Source: Cryptomeria japonica (Eukaryota > Streptophyta > Pinopsida > Cupressales > Cupressaceae). Taken from it: 64,000 bases of DNA. The translations under genes and the position numbers were made by a program. The notes beneath the pieces are model-generated. The model had not been told where the DNA came from. It did not search any database and saw only the letters and a list, made by a program, of their open reading frames with translations. This document shows positions 35,645-47,676 of this stretch, one piece after another (the stretch's first letter is position 1; the number at the start of each line of letters is the position of its first letter). The DNA lies in assembly GCF_030272615.1 (NCBI RefSeq), contig NC_081410.1, forward strand, positions 254,929,533 through 254,993,532, given 5' to 3'.

Positions 35645-35985
35645 TGTTGGAGTAAATTAATATTTACTCGCATGCTTAAGTTTACTTAGGCATATTAATC
35701 ATTTATTTGTTACTAAATATTATTTACTATTTCCTAAATGCATTATCATTTGTGCTAGGTGGTTTAGTTATGACTACTTTCACCTAACCTTTCATCTCAT
35801 TGAGCCACATCTCATTATTGTGAGCTCTCATCTATCTTTCTCTTTCATTTATAAGTAGAGAACTTGTAAATTGTTTAACATGTCAACATTAGTTATCATT
35901 CTAGTTCACATTGTTCTCTTTGTGTGAAGGTGAATTTGCAGTTTGCATTCCTAACACTGTAGTCAATACTCTATTATCTCTAACA
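35645..35985 (+). repeat. LTR C of the gag-only element (duplicated)
   Basis: TGTTGGAG..CTCTAACA, 341 bases, preceded by AAGGGGG and one T. It arose by the tandem duplication and not by its own insertion, because the flank after it (AATCTTGCCACAAAAACC) is the same as after LTR B. Confidence 0.9.
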
Positions 35986-37018
35986 AATCTTGCCACAAAA
36001 ACCTCACAAAGGTAGATAAATTTACCTCACACCACCATCTAATATGTGATAGGATTGAGATTCTGTGAAGTCTTATCAATTTGTGTAGTAGACTTTTTAG
36101 GCTATGACCATGGTGGCATAATTCATAATAGGGTTTATAATCTTGGTTATGTTCAAGATTTGACCATCATATGTGACCTCGATCAAATTAGCCACTTCCT
36201 AATTCTTGATTCCTTTCTTTCATAGTACCTCCCTTTTGTATATAGGTTATAAAAAGATTGAATGTACTCCTTGGTAATCTGATATGTCTGGTCCAAAATA
36301 GATGCACATCATGCATATGGCTTAAGATGATCTAGATCCACCCTCCACTCTTGTAAAACTTGAGAACTCTTTCCATACATCTAACCTCTTCTCTACTATG
36401 CTATTATATTATGGGAGGTAATTCTATGTTTCGGGATGTAGAAAAGTGATCCATATGAGGATTTAGGTGTCATCAACCTTGTAAATCCTTAAATTAATTG
36501 TTCCCCTAATGTTATTTGTAATTTACTCAAAGGGATGAAACTGTTTAACCAACGATGTTAAAAGAGCGCCTTTATGAAAATGACAAAATACTTAGGTGTC
36601 TCCTTTGGAATCTTCTAATTTTGGTTTTTTTGACACTTGTATGATGTTGTAAGAGAATATATGATAGTTATGATAAATGCTATAAGATACTATGACAATG
36701 TTTATGATAAAATATTGCTATCATGGTCCATAGGCACCCATTTTGGTGATATGCCTTATGACAACTAAAAGAGCATCTATAATTGGCTATTTTGGGTTGC
36801 ATGCATGATTCCAAGAAGGTAGGAATGGAATTATTCCAATTGTTTTTTCTAATTAGTTTTTTGTTATAACATAATCGTATTCACTCTCAAAAGCTTCTAT
36901 AAAATGGGGACTTGAGCTAGTAGTTTATATAGATTTTGTTTAACAGTGTAAGGTGTCTAGGTGTTATTAGATTCTATACATATCTTTAGATAAGTTTATT
37001 ATTGTAATATCTCACTGG
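35986..37018 (-). pseudogene. Extra ORF of the Tat element, N-terminal part, copy 2
   Basis: The minus strand can be read as an eroded protein (VWKEFSSFTRVEGG near 36385, CIYFGPDISDYQG near 36300, EVANLIEVTYDGQIL near 36200, NPIMNYATMV near 36130). It aligns with 33053-34110. No family was recognised. Confidence 0.45.
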
Positions 37019-37885
37019 ACTACTAACCTATTTGCCTTTCTTTTCATTGTGGAAAATTTTTTCCCTTAGGAGTTTCTCTGCATTAATGTGGTGTTAACTG
37101 CGTTATGGTTCTCTATTTCTTTCTTTGATTCTACAATCACATTATTTAAGGCTTAATATTTCAGATTTAGATTTGAAAATATTTTTTTTAAGTTCATATT
37201 TCAAGCTTTCTTCACCTTATTTACCAACAATCTATAGAAATTCGAACTTAGTGTGATCTATCTCTATAAATATTGAGTGTATGAAATTCCTGATGTCTTC
37301 TATGTAAATGATGTTTACATAGACAAATTGGAAAATTATCCCTTCATGTATATCTCTGTGGATTTGTAGGAAAAATTCTTATACTTGGGTTGGGGTTTAT
37401 GGGAAATATCAACAAGGATAGGAGCTTCCATTGTTATGTGATAGCTAAGACTATTTTCTATAGGAAGTACTAGGGTTCCATAGTGTGATTGTATAGGAAC
37501 ATGAAAGTAGCAAGGTAATGCAATAGATCAAATTATTTAGTTGTTATTAATGTCTATTATATTTATAGATGTTGAGTTAGTGAAATGCAATAAATATTTT
37601 AGATATTTTGTATCTTCCTGCATTTATTTTTCCATTAACTTTTCTATGACTCTATTTTTGTAAGTTATTTTAGTGTATTATGATACAACTATTATATAAT
37701 TATAGTACAAATATTTTAATGTATTACAGATATCACTTCTAGGTTTATTATAAAGTTTTTATGATACCCTATTTGTTGTTGTTAGGGTTTAGGTTAGGCA
37801 CGAAGGAGATAAATCTTCAAAATTAAACCTAATTGTTGCTAGCAACTTCTTTTCTAGTACATCCTCAACTAATTGAGAATTCAAG
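37019..37885. other. Non-coding, right flank of the duplication and LINE 5' region
   Basis: No ORF. GGAAAATTTTTTCCCTTAGG followed by a TTCTCTGC word at 37058-37085 resembles the R/U5 part of a copia-type LTR, but no ends were found. The last 100 bases before 37886 may be the 5' UTR of LINE copy 2. Confidence 0.3.
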
Positions 37886-39668
37886 ATGCAGCTGGGAGAA
37901 GTAGGAAGTGGCAATGGGAGAATTCAAAATTCAAATTCTCTGAAAGGCAGGAACTCTAGTTCTAATGGTGGGAGCAGCCAGAACGAAGGAGCTGGTCCTA
38001 TGGGAGAGAAGGAAAAGCCTCTGGACATTCGAAAGGCTGTTGACATTCCATAGAGTGGTGGTACTCTGCCAGAGAAGAAAGTGGGTTTTGGGTTTTCAAG
38101 GGAGGGGTCTAGCGGGGGGTCCAACCCACGTGAAGAGACCTTGGAGAACGGAAAAGAATCTAGAAAGTGGTCATCCCTTTTTGGAATAAAACTATCTGGT
38201 AAATCCTCTTTACCTTCTGTCAAGAATATTTCTGATCCATCTGGTGGAAATATCGCTATCTCTATCCCTAATCTAGTTTTGGATCATAATATAAATAGTA
38301 TGTTGAACTCCCCGGTAGGAAAATTTATGGGTTCGCGTCCAAACATCGAAGTTGTAAGGGCTTATGTCAAACAGAAATGGACTCTGAAGAGTAACGTTGA
38401 AATCTTGGTTGAAATCTTGGCTTTTCCTAAAGGCCTTCTATCTTTTACTTTCTCTTGTGAAGAGGATAAATTAAGGATACTTTGTGGTAGTCCCTGGATG
38501 GTAGGAAAGACAACCTTGGTTCTTCAGAAACAACATCCGAATATGAACATGAATGACTCTCTTTTGGCACAAGTTCTAGTTTGGGTAAAGTTACCAGGTC
38601 TGCCTCTTGAATATTGGGCAGAAAGCATCTTCTCAAGAATAGAAAGCTCCTTTGGTGAACTCCTCTCTATAGACCTAGTCACAGCTTCAAAAAGGAGACT
38701 CATGCTAGGTTTTGTGTAGGGATAGCCCATGATGTAGACATGCTAGAACAGATAGATATAGTGTCAAAGTTGGGGACATGGAAAAAACATATAGAATATG
38801 AATCTATCCCCTTTGCCCGCTTCCATTGCAAGAAAGTAGGTCACTGTGCAAAATCCTATCCTATCAAGCCTAAAGGAGAGCTCAAGCAGACTAAACCCTT
38901 GGTTGAAAGTAAAAAGGTTCCAGAAAAAAAGGTATGGAAAGTTAAAAACTCAGAAAATAAAGAAGTTGACTTTTTTTGACAACAACTATTTTGAACCCTT
39001 GGGGGAAAATAAGGAAGTGGTATCCTCAACTTCTGTCTCCAATCCCCCAACCCAAGAAGTATTGAGAAATGAGTCAACCAAAGTTAACAACCCTATGACA
39101 GAGAAGATCCAGATAGAGGAATTGAAAGAACAGACTAAATCTTCAAAAGACACAGCTGAAGTGATAATCGCTGATACTTATGCTGGTAAGGAAATGCAAA
39201 AGAAAGAGGAACAACCTAAGGAAGGGGATATCTCTAGCTCCCAAGAAGAAAAGATTGACTCTTCCGCTCATGATAAGCTCTGAAATGCAAGAAGCCCAAA
39301 AATGTGCAATACTGGGTATGAATCTTTCAGATTCAAATCAAAACTTAAAAATAGTAAACAATGCTTCACATGATTCTAGATTACCTAATTGGGGCAATGA
39401 AGATGAAATATCCAGAATCCTCAGCAATTCAGAAGTGGTTCTTGAGAAAGAAGCTGACTGGAAAATACCAAAATATAGGAACAAGAAAGGATCCAGTCCC
39501 TTGGCTTCTCAACTAAGGAAATCCAACAGAATAGCTCAAGTAGATGTTGGGTATATCTCCTCTTCCCTAGGTTGACCTTCTAACCATAAAGCCAGAGACT
39601 AGGAGGCCAGTAAGAACATTGCAGATGGTACTCAGAATACCCTTAAGGAGTTAGGAATCGGTAAGTAA
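37886..39668 (+). pseudogene. LINE copy 2 ORF1: DUF4283-type RNA-binding protein
   Basis: The ATG at 37886 opens a Gly/Ser/Asn-rich N-terminus (MQLGEVGSGNG), with a stop at 38051. The DUF4283 domain lies at about 38330-38630 (RPNIEVVRAYVKQKW, LPKGLLSFTF-like FPKGLLSFTFSCEED, CGSPWMVGKTTLVLQ, LVWVKLPGLPLEYW). A frameshift near 38710 leads into the knuckle RFHCKKVGHCAKSY at about 38815-38860, where the first and last Cys are Arg and Tyr. A second shift lies at a T-run near 38972. The acidic C-terminal part ends in frame with ADGTQNTLKELG at the TAA of 39666, two bases before ORF2. Confidence 0.85.
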
Positions 39669-39670
39669 CT

Positions 39671-42600
39671 ATGAAGATTATCTCTTGGAATATTAGGGGA
39701 CTTAATAATCCTCATAAACATGATATTATTAGGAATATGATAAGGGATAGTAAACCTGATGTTTTTCTAATTCAAGAGGACAAAATGAGTAGAGAAAAAG
39801 TTGAATCTTTGAAGTTTTAAAAAAAATGGGAGTATCAGTGGTGGTAGATCGGAAGGTGCTTCAGGAGGCATAGCTACCATTTAGAATCTTAATAGTGTCA
39901 AAGGCCATGTTCTTATTCAAGATAAAAATTTCTCTTGCATTAGATTTGAGCATTTAAAAGATGGAACATCATGGGTCCTCACCAACATTTATGCACCCAA
40001 CACTTTGAAAGCTAGAAACTCCTTCTGGAAAAAACTTATAGAAATTAGGGACAGATTCAAGAATCTTAGCTGGCTAGTCATGGGAGACTTTAATACTCCT
40101 TTGAGAGAGGAGGAAAAATTTGGTGGAAGCCCCTCTTAGTTGGAAAGTAGGTTGGCCCTTATGGACTTTATAAATACACAGGATCCCAACGATGTGGAGA
40201 TACAGGGATGCAATTACACATGGACTAATAGGAGAACTGGTAATGATCTTATCCAGGTTCGCCTTGACAGGGCTCTTATTTTTGATGACTAGTACAGACA
40301 TTACTTCTAATCCATTTCTACCCACATATGGGTTGGGTCAGATCATTTTCCCATCACCTTCATTGCTGACCCAATTAATAAAAGAAGACATTTTCCTTTC
40401 AAATTTGAAAAAATGTGGACTCATCACCCTGACATCACTTGTAATATTCAGAAATGGTGGAGTATCCAAGTTGAGGGAACTGCTATGTACAAAGTTGCAA
40501 AGAAACTCAAAAGTGTTAAGGATAATATAAAACTCTAGAATAAATCCAGCTTTGGGAACATTTTTGAGGCCAAAGGTAAAGTCCAGGATGACCTTAAGAA
40601 AATACAGGTCCAAATTCAGAAGGATGGTTTCAGTACTGTGTCTACTGCTAAAGAAAATGAGACCCTTAAAAAATACCATGAAATCATTTCTAAAGAGGAA
40701 AGTTTTTGGAAGCAAAGATCAAGATGCATTTGGTTAAAGGAAGGAGATAGGAATACAAGATTCTTTCATATGTCGACAATTAAACAGAAAGCAGAAAATA
40801 GGATTACAAAATTGGCAGTGGACAATGGGGAGCTGGTCAAGGAGGAAAAGATAAGGAATGAGGCCAAAAGGTACTTTTCAAAACTTCCGAGGAGGGATCA
40901 TAGGTTGGACGCTGAAGCTCAATCTTCTTTTCTTCAAAATATTTCTTGTCTCATTGATGAGTAGATGAACGCCTCCCTTTCTTCAATTCCTTTGATTTAG
41001 GAAATCAAAAATTCTATTTTTTCTTTTGATGGTAACAAAGCCCCCAGTCTAGATGGCTTCCCCATGTTCTTTTTCCAAGATTTCTGGGACATTGTCGGGA
41101 AAGATGTTTCTAATCAGGTCAAGGAATTTTTTGGGCTAGAAGACTTTTGAAAGAAATTAATGGCACTTTCATTGCACTTATTCCCAAAACCCAAGGTGTT
41201 GACTCCATGGACAAGTTTAGACCAATCAACTTATGCAATTCTTTTTATAAGATTATCTCCAAGGTTCTTACCACCAGAATCCTAAATGTCCTTCCTTCTT
41301 TAATTAATAATCAGCAAAATGGTTTTGTCCCAGGAAGACAAATTCTCAACTCCATTATTACTATCCATGAGAATATTCATTCTCTTGTTAGGGCTAAGAA
41401 ACAGGGTCTCATCCTCAAGCTTGATCTCTCTAAGCCCTATGACGGGTTGACTGGTATTTTCTTGTGAAGGTTCTTGTGGCTTATAGTTTTTCCACAAAAT
41501 GTGTTGACCTCTTTAGTGAGCTTATTACCTCAGCCTCTTTTTCTATTCTTGTCAATGGTTCCCCATCCCCCTTCCTCCAAGTGTCTAGAGGACTGAGGCA
41601 AGGGGATCCCATTTCCCCTATCCTCTTCATTATTATGGCTGAATGTTTTGGTAGGTCTATGGAAAACATGGTGATGTGAGGATCTTTTAAGGGACTTCAA
41701 CCTTCTTCAGCTGATCTTATCTACTCGCACCAGAAGTTTGTGGATGATACCATTGTCATGGGGGAATCAAGTATCTCACAAGCTAGAACCCTGAAAGATA
41801 CTCTTTGTAAGTTTGCCTCTGCATCTGGTCAGCTCATTAATTGGGTCAAAAGCAAAGTATTTTTCATTAACACTCTAGAGAGAAGACAACATAGTATCAA
41901 CAGAATCCTAAAATGTCAGATTTCTGATCTTCCTGCCACTTATCTTGGCCTCCCCTTGGGCATTGCACCTCCTGATTCTTTTTAGAGCTCTCTAGTGGAC
42001 AAATTTCATAAAAATCTAGTTGGTTGGAAATGAGCCCTTTTAAGTCAGGCTAGAAAGCTTCAACTTCGTAAAGATACTCTTCAAAGCATACCTATCTATT
42101 CCCTAAGCCTTTTCAGAATCCCTGTCAAGTATGCTGATGCAATTGAGAAAATTCAAAGAAAATTTCTATGGCTAGGGGTTGAGGATAAGAAAATAATGTC
42201 TCTTGTGGCTTGGGATCAGGTATGCAGACCAAAAAGTAAAGGAGGTCTAGGCTTGAGAAGAATCCAGATCTTAAATGAAGCTCTCCTATCTAAACAAGTT
42301 TGGAGAATGTTCCACTCAAATAGTGAATGGTGTAAAATCCAGCGAAGTAAGTACTCTCTTCTATCCTCCTCTCTATCCTCTTTTATCAATTCTGAAATCA
42401 ACATTAATGGGTCCCATATCTGGAATCATGCCTCTAAGTGTAGAGATAGCATTGCAAAAGGGATTAATTGGAAAGTAGGCAATGGTAGGAAAGTTAATTT
42501 TTGGGAAGACCCCTGGCTTTTTGATAAACCTTTGACTGATTTCCTAGAATGGGATCCTTATGCCTCCTCCTGTATTATATCTTTTGGTCCTTTAGTTGAA

Positions 42601-43884
42601 GGGTATTGGATTGGTAATAAATGGCAGAACATTGAAAGTATTCACCCAAGCCTTATCAAGCTTAAAAACCATCTGTCTTCGACCTAGTTGAATAAAGAGG
42701 AAGACTCCCTCATTTGGAAATATGAACCCAAAGGTAATATTACTGTCTCTTCTATGTATGGTGTTCTCTCCCCCACCACTTCAAAAAATCCTTTCTGGTC
42801 TAAAGCTTGGATAAAAGGTTTGACCCCCAAAATCAACTTTTTCTATTGGACTATTCTTCAAAATAAAATCTTGACCTTAGATAACCTCAAGGGTAGCGGA
42901 TTTGCCTTTCCTAATAGATGTGCTCTGTGTCTTAAGGAGGAAGAGTCAGTGGACCATCTGGCTATCCACTATTCCTATTCTACTTCGATCTGGGAAATAT
43001 TTCTTAAGAGCTTTTGCATTGATTGGGTGTTTCCTAACACTATCAGTGAGTTGTTCTAATCTTGAAATTACCATTGGTCTAACTCCTTTTTGAGATCTCT
43101 ATGGCAGCTATCACTCCCTCAAATTCTGTGGGGATTTTGGAAAGAAAGAAACAATCATATTTTTAGGGACACTTCTCTTACTCAGGTTATTGTGTTCCAA
43201 AAAATACAATGGTTGATTGTGGAGAACATTGGGATCATTGGGGGTCCCTGCTTTTCGACCAACCCATTGGAATCTCACATTTTAAGTTCCTGGAATTTGA
43301 AGAATGCTGGCAGTTCTGACCCCAAGCAAAACAAAAGATTAGAAGAAAGATGGCAAACTCCCCCTCATGGTTGATCCAAAGTCAATTTTGATGGTGCTGC
43401 AAAAGGTAATCAGGGCCTTGTGGGATGTGGAGCTATTCTTAGAGATGACAAAGGTATATGCAAGGAAATGATTGCTGTTCCAATAGGATTCCAAACAAAT
43501 CACAAGGTAGAAGCAATGGCAGCACTCCAAGGTATTCTCCTCATAAAAAGATGGAATTGCCCCTACATATGGATTGAAGGGGACTCTAACAACATCATCA
43601 AATAGCTCAAGGGGACCTCTAAGCTCTCATGGTCTATTAATAACATTATAAAGGCCGCAAGAGACCTCATTAACACTTTTGAGAAAAGTTATATATCTCA
43701 TATTTACCATGAAGCTAATGGTTCTGCTGACTGGGCAACCAATGCGGTGGTCAATCAAGATGAAATGATTACTTGGAAGGGAGAACAAGGCCTCCTAGAG
43801 GATGTCAGACTAATCATTTTAAAGGATAGATGCAATAGCATCCAAAAGATTATTAATGTACAAAATAATAATGAAACGGATTAA
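39671..43884 (+). pseudogene. LINE copy 2 ORF2: endonuclease, reverse transcriptase, RNase H
   Basis: MKIISWNIRGLNNPHK opens the endonuclease (VFLIQEDKM, NIYAPN, VMGDFNTP, GSDHFP; 39671-40370). Reverse transcriptase (about 41040-41980) has LIPKTQGVDSMDKFRPINL, QNGFVPGRQ, LKLDLSKPYD, SRGLRQGDPISPILF and an intact FVDD box at 41737-41748. The Cys/His block RCALCLKEEESVDHL lies near 42920-42960. RNase H (43375-43750) keeps all four catalytic positions: NFDGAAKGN, KVEAMAALQ, EGDSNNIIK, GSADWATN. Stops (for example 39818, 40963, 41465, 41678, 41983, 42687, 43059, 43373, 43603) and frameshifts break it. It is less decayed at the active sites than copy 1. Confidence 0.9.
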
Positions 43885-45748
43885 AAGGAGTGCTTCGAGC
43901 GATTATAATATTGTTAGCACCATTTATTATAACACTCAATCAATCACTTCCCATGCTTTCTGGGTAAATTTGGGCTCTGAGAAACTCTCTGTCTAAAGCT
44001 CTCTGCAAGTTTTGACATTTGACTCTGAATAGAAAAAATATGGGATGAAATAGATGTCACTATGAACCTAGCAGTTGTATGGAATGGAAGCAAAAGGAGG
44101 CAGTCTGGAACATTCTGCAGAAGGGTGGGTTTTCAAAATTTATGGAGAGGCTCCATGGATGGGATGCCACAGTCACTAATTTCTTTTGTAAAAACTGGAG
44201 AAAGGGCACTTTGAAGATGAGAGACCAGTCTGTTGTCATAGATGAAGACATTATTGCCCAGGTCATGGGTCTCCGAAGGGAAGGAAGAAACAACTACAGA
44301 GACAAAAAAGTGAGCAAGGAGGCCATTGAAAGATATCCTGAAACTGAAAAGGAGAAAAAATCTTGGTGAAGCTAAGTAGAACTTACTATCCCCCTAGGGA
44401 TTTTGTTAAACCATGGAGGGAGGTCCTTTTTGTTATAATGCACTATGTTACTTTGGATGGTAGATTCACTAAAGTATACGGCTACCATTTTGTTTTGCTG
44501 AATCATTTTAGGTATGACAAGAAGGTTAACATTCCATATTTTCTGTTATGTTCTATGAATGCCACCATTAAGGCCTATAAAGAGAACCCTATGGGTGACA
44601 CTACCATGCATCAAGGCTTAATGGTTCTTATTTATGACCACCTCAAGGCTAACCAAATAGATCATCCACAACCCTCTATTTCTGATTCTGAGGAGGATGG
44701 GTCAGGCTCTATTTTTTCTTTGGATGAGGGTTCTGACAGTGATCCAATGAGTGAGTCTAAGGAGAGTATGGATGACTCGAAATTTGAAGTAGGTAAGAAG
44801 AGGAAAAATTTTAAAACCAGGCCTTCCTCCTCAAAGTGCAATAAATCTAAAGGCAAAATTTTCCAGATAATCTCCTCCTCCTCCTTGGAGGTCTCTGAAG
44901 ATTCAAAGAAGGAGAAACCCCAGGGTTCTTTGAAAAAGAAAACTAAAGTCCATACTCAGACCAGAAACAAACAAAAGAGAAAGGATGAGAATGTGAAGGA
45001 GCTAGAGGAACATAAGCAGAAAAAGATTTCGGAAGCTGACCAAAACTTGGAGGAGGTGACCACTGGAGAAGTTCATAGGGCTAAAGATAAAGCTACTATT
45101 GGTGACACCCCAAATAAGGAACAAGACAACTCCCGTAAGATAGATCCCTCCTCAAACCCTCCTCCTGAGGGTATGAAAGGTTTTATGGACACCATGGAAT
45201 GGTTAATCACCAGTTACAAGAAAGCTGTGGATGACAACAAGAAGCTCAACCATAGAATCCAGATTCTGGAAACTATCAACACTAGTAAAGGGAAGACTAT
45301 GGCGGATTATATGGAGGATTTGACAAATACTATTGCTAAAGCTGAAAACATAAGAGACTCCTTCAACCCCAAATTTGAGAAAATCGAGAAAGACCTGCTG
45401 GAGAGGAAAGCAAATTCTAATGCTATGGATCAAACTATGTCAGGAACTGTCAGTAAAGTCAGCAAAATTGAAGAATGTCTCAAAAGTATCACAAAGCAAA
45501 GCTTAAACATTTTGAAGGTCTCTGCTAGAAATACCAAAACTCTCATCAGCAAATTGGATGAGGAGAAGGACACCCTGGAAATTGACCTTGACACTGAAGG
45601 CACAAGAGATGTTCAAGGACCTAGAACAAGAACCAGAGGTAAAAAGAAGGAGAAGAAGCCTAATAAGGACCTGGAGGAACTCAAAGCTGTTGAAGCCACC
45701 TATGACCAATTGGTGATTAAGGCGGAGGACCTCCTAAAGACTCTTTAA
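43871..45748 (+). pseudogene. LINE copy 2 ORF3, unknown function
   Basis: The first ATG (43871) lies 14 bases inside the end of ORF2, in the same relative frame as in copy 1. The N-terminal 80 codons carry stops but still align (SHAFWV with PHALWV of copy 1; WDEIDVTM with WEELDNTL). From 44079 the frame is good: FSKFMERL, then VVIDEDIIAQVMGLRREG, a frameshift near 44365, then a 461-codon open frame (44363-45748). That frame has DFVKPWREVLF, FVLLNHFRYDKKVNIPYFL, an acidic Ser/Asp/Glu stretch, a Lys-rich linker, about 150 residues of predicted coiled coil (45180-45590), the acidic LEIDLDTEG and the basic TRTRGKKKEKK near the end. No known domain is assigned. The first part loosely resembles plant transposon-protein and Athila-type ORF N-terminal regions. 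Confidence 0.78.
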
Positions 45749-45945
45749 CTATGCAACGTTTTCCTGGTTTCTGTTGTTTTGCTGTTTCTATCTTTTACTA
45801 TCCTTTCTGTTAAATGGATTTATTGCCAATCATTTTGTAAGCTATTTTTTATGGTTTGGATACTCTATGATGATATTTCTTAATCTCCTATGTTAAAGGT
45901 TTCGGGTCTTGAAAACCTATTTTTCTTATTAATCAGAACAATAAT

Positions 45946-47424
45946 TACCAAGTTTAAGATATAGTGAGGTTTTCTATAATTTCTTTTGTATCATTCCTTT
46001 ATTCTATTGTAGTTTTGTTTAATAATGTGTTATCTTAGTGTGTTTTCCTTGCTTCCATACTATCCAAGCACATGGGTATCTTGTGCAAAATTGCTTTGTC
46101 TATTTTGAACTTATATGATTTGAAAGTATTGGATGTTTGCAAGCAGTCTCTACTTTTTTGTGGTGTTTTCTTCCTTGTTGTGGTGATTTGTGAAGGGTTC
46201 TTAGATTATTTATATAATATGAATTATCTCTAGAACCCATATACCTTATAGAAATTTAATTCTTCTTCTTCCCACATCCATATGTCTAATACTTCATCAT
46301 TTACAATATTAGAGTTGTCACTATGTAGCTCAATATCTCCTTCACTATTTAGATCTTCTTCTTCTATGGTAGGTAATTTAGAAATTTGGTAGATTAGTCT
46401 TGAAATATCTTCTTCCTCTCTTTTGTGAGCAATTTTTTTTTATGTAAGAGACATCTTCATCATCACCTAAGGGAATATGTATCACCTTATTATTATTATC
46501 CACAAATGAAATATTTGATGAGTCCTATAATTATCACTATATCATTTTTATTACTGCTACTTTTATGTGTTTTAAACTAATCTTGAACCATATTTTTACC
46601 TAGTTAATGATATATATGACAAGTGGATATATGAATATGTTATGAGGATTTCTATGGTTGATATATTGTCAATATGTTACAAAAGATGCTAATGTGGATA
46701 AATGCCTATCTTGAGAAACTAACATGCAATTAAATGATTTGCACTCAACTGGTAGCCAAATGCCTATTTGTTCACATGGAAAAAGTCAAAGTATTATCAA
46801 CTAGAACGTGATTGTAACAAAGTTCTGTTGACTTTGTGTTGCTAAATAAATGTACAAAAAGATTTTAGGCATATGTGGGATGATGGAGTTGTGTTTCATA
46901 AATCCACATGCATGATTTTTTGCATGTTCTTATCTTGTCATTACTATTTTGAATAAAGAGTCCAATTTGGATTGGGAAGCATGTTAGAGTTAGTTGTTAT
47001 TTCAATTTCTCTTTGGAATAAGTTTAGTACTGGGGAATATCGACACATGTTCTCAGTAGGATTAGGAAATTAATTGCTCCACTCTCACATACTCTTTAAT
47101 TAATTCCAATTTTACTTGAGTTTAGGATCTTTCTTGAACACATGCATGTATAATCTAAATTATATTTTCACTTAGATTTTTGACAACTGTTACTAATGTT
47201 ATGCATTCTATTGTCTCAATTTTTGAACTTTCAAAAAATTGACAACCCCCACAAATTTTTACTCAAAATTCATATTTTTCTTCTCTAAGGTGCATTTTAC
47301 AAGGTTTAATTGTATTTGTTAATGTCAAATCATTAGTGGGTGTGTTTGTCATTGTTGTCCAAGTTTTCGTTGGTTTTTGCTTTCATTTTCCTATCTTTTT
47401 GTGCAATTTTGAGTTTTGAGTAAG
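45946..47424. other. Non-coding flank with eroded repeat pieces
   Basis: The minus strand at 46500-46240 reads as an acidic, eroded peptide (DNNNKVIHIPLGDDED, then YQISKLPTIEEEDLNSE), with no family recognised. Bases 46518-46740 match 20457-20690. Nothing else is seen. Confidence 0.35.
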
Positions 47425-47658
47425 TCATTGCAAGTAGAAACTTTTTGCAATCATTGCAAGTAGGAACTTTTTGCTATCATTGCAAGTAGGAAATTTTTGT
47501 AGTCATTGCAAGTAGGAACTTTTTGCAGTCATTTCAAGTAGGAACTTTTTGCAGTCATTGCAAGTAGGAACTTTTTGCAATCATTTCAAGTAGGAACTTT
47601 TTGTAGTAATTGTAAGTAGGAACTTTTTCCTATCATTGCAAGTAGGAACTTTTTACTC
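47425..47658. repeat. 26-bp minisatellite, nine copies
   Basis: Nine units of exactly 26 bases of the type TCATTGCAAGTAGGAACTTT plus a 6-base variable end (TTGCAG and relatives). Substitutions are scattered and no indels are seen. The ATTGCAAGT word recurs in the hairpins that follow at 47677-47943. Confidence 0.9.
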
Positions 47659-47676
47659 AAATTGAAAGTTAACTTT

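Larger units (their letters stand above)
34111..37018 (+). repeat. Second unit of a 2.9-kb tandem duplication
   Basis: This unit repeats 23770-34110 minus the LINE: gag-like region, polypurine tract, LTR C and extra-ORF flank, in the same order and orientation. The left edge (CTCACATATTATATTG) matches 23770, and the right edge (ATATCTCACTGG at 37018) matches 34100-34110, so the copies are head to tail. They have many substitutions and indels, so the event is old. The LINE is absent and its target site is uninterrupted near 35570. Confidence 0.85.
37886..45945 (+). mobile_element. LINE copy 2 with three ORFs
   Basis: It has the same order as copy 1: ORF1 (37886-39668), ORF2 (39671-43884), ORF3 (43871-45748), and a 3' tail ending CTTATTAATCAGAACAATA near 45945. 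The tail resembles that of copy 1 (GGGTCTTGAAAACC versus CCCCTTCAAAACC, then ACCT, T-run and ATTAATCA). The proteins of the two copies differ widely, so they are not recent duplicates. The 5' end and target duplication were not found. Confidence 0.88.

Noticed and set aside
47425-47658. Regular direct repeats that could suggest a CRISPR array
   Set aside because: The units are directly adjacent with no unique spacers, and the surrounding DNA is plant retrotransposon sequence; it is a minisatellite.
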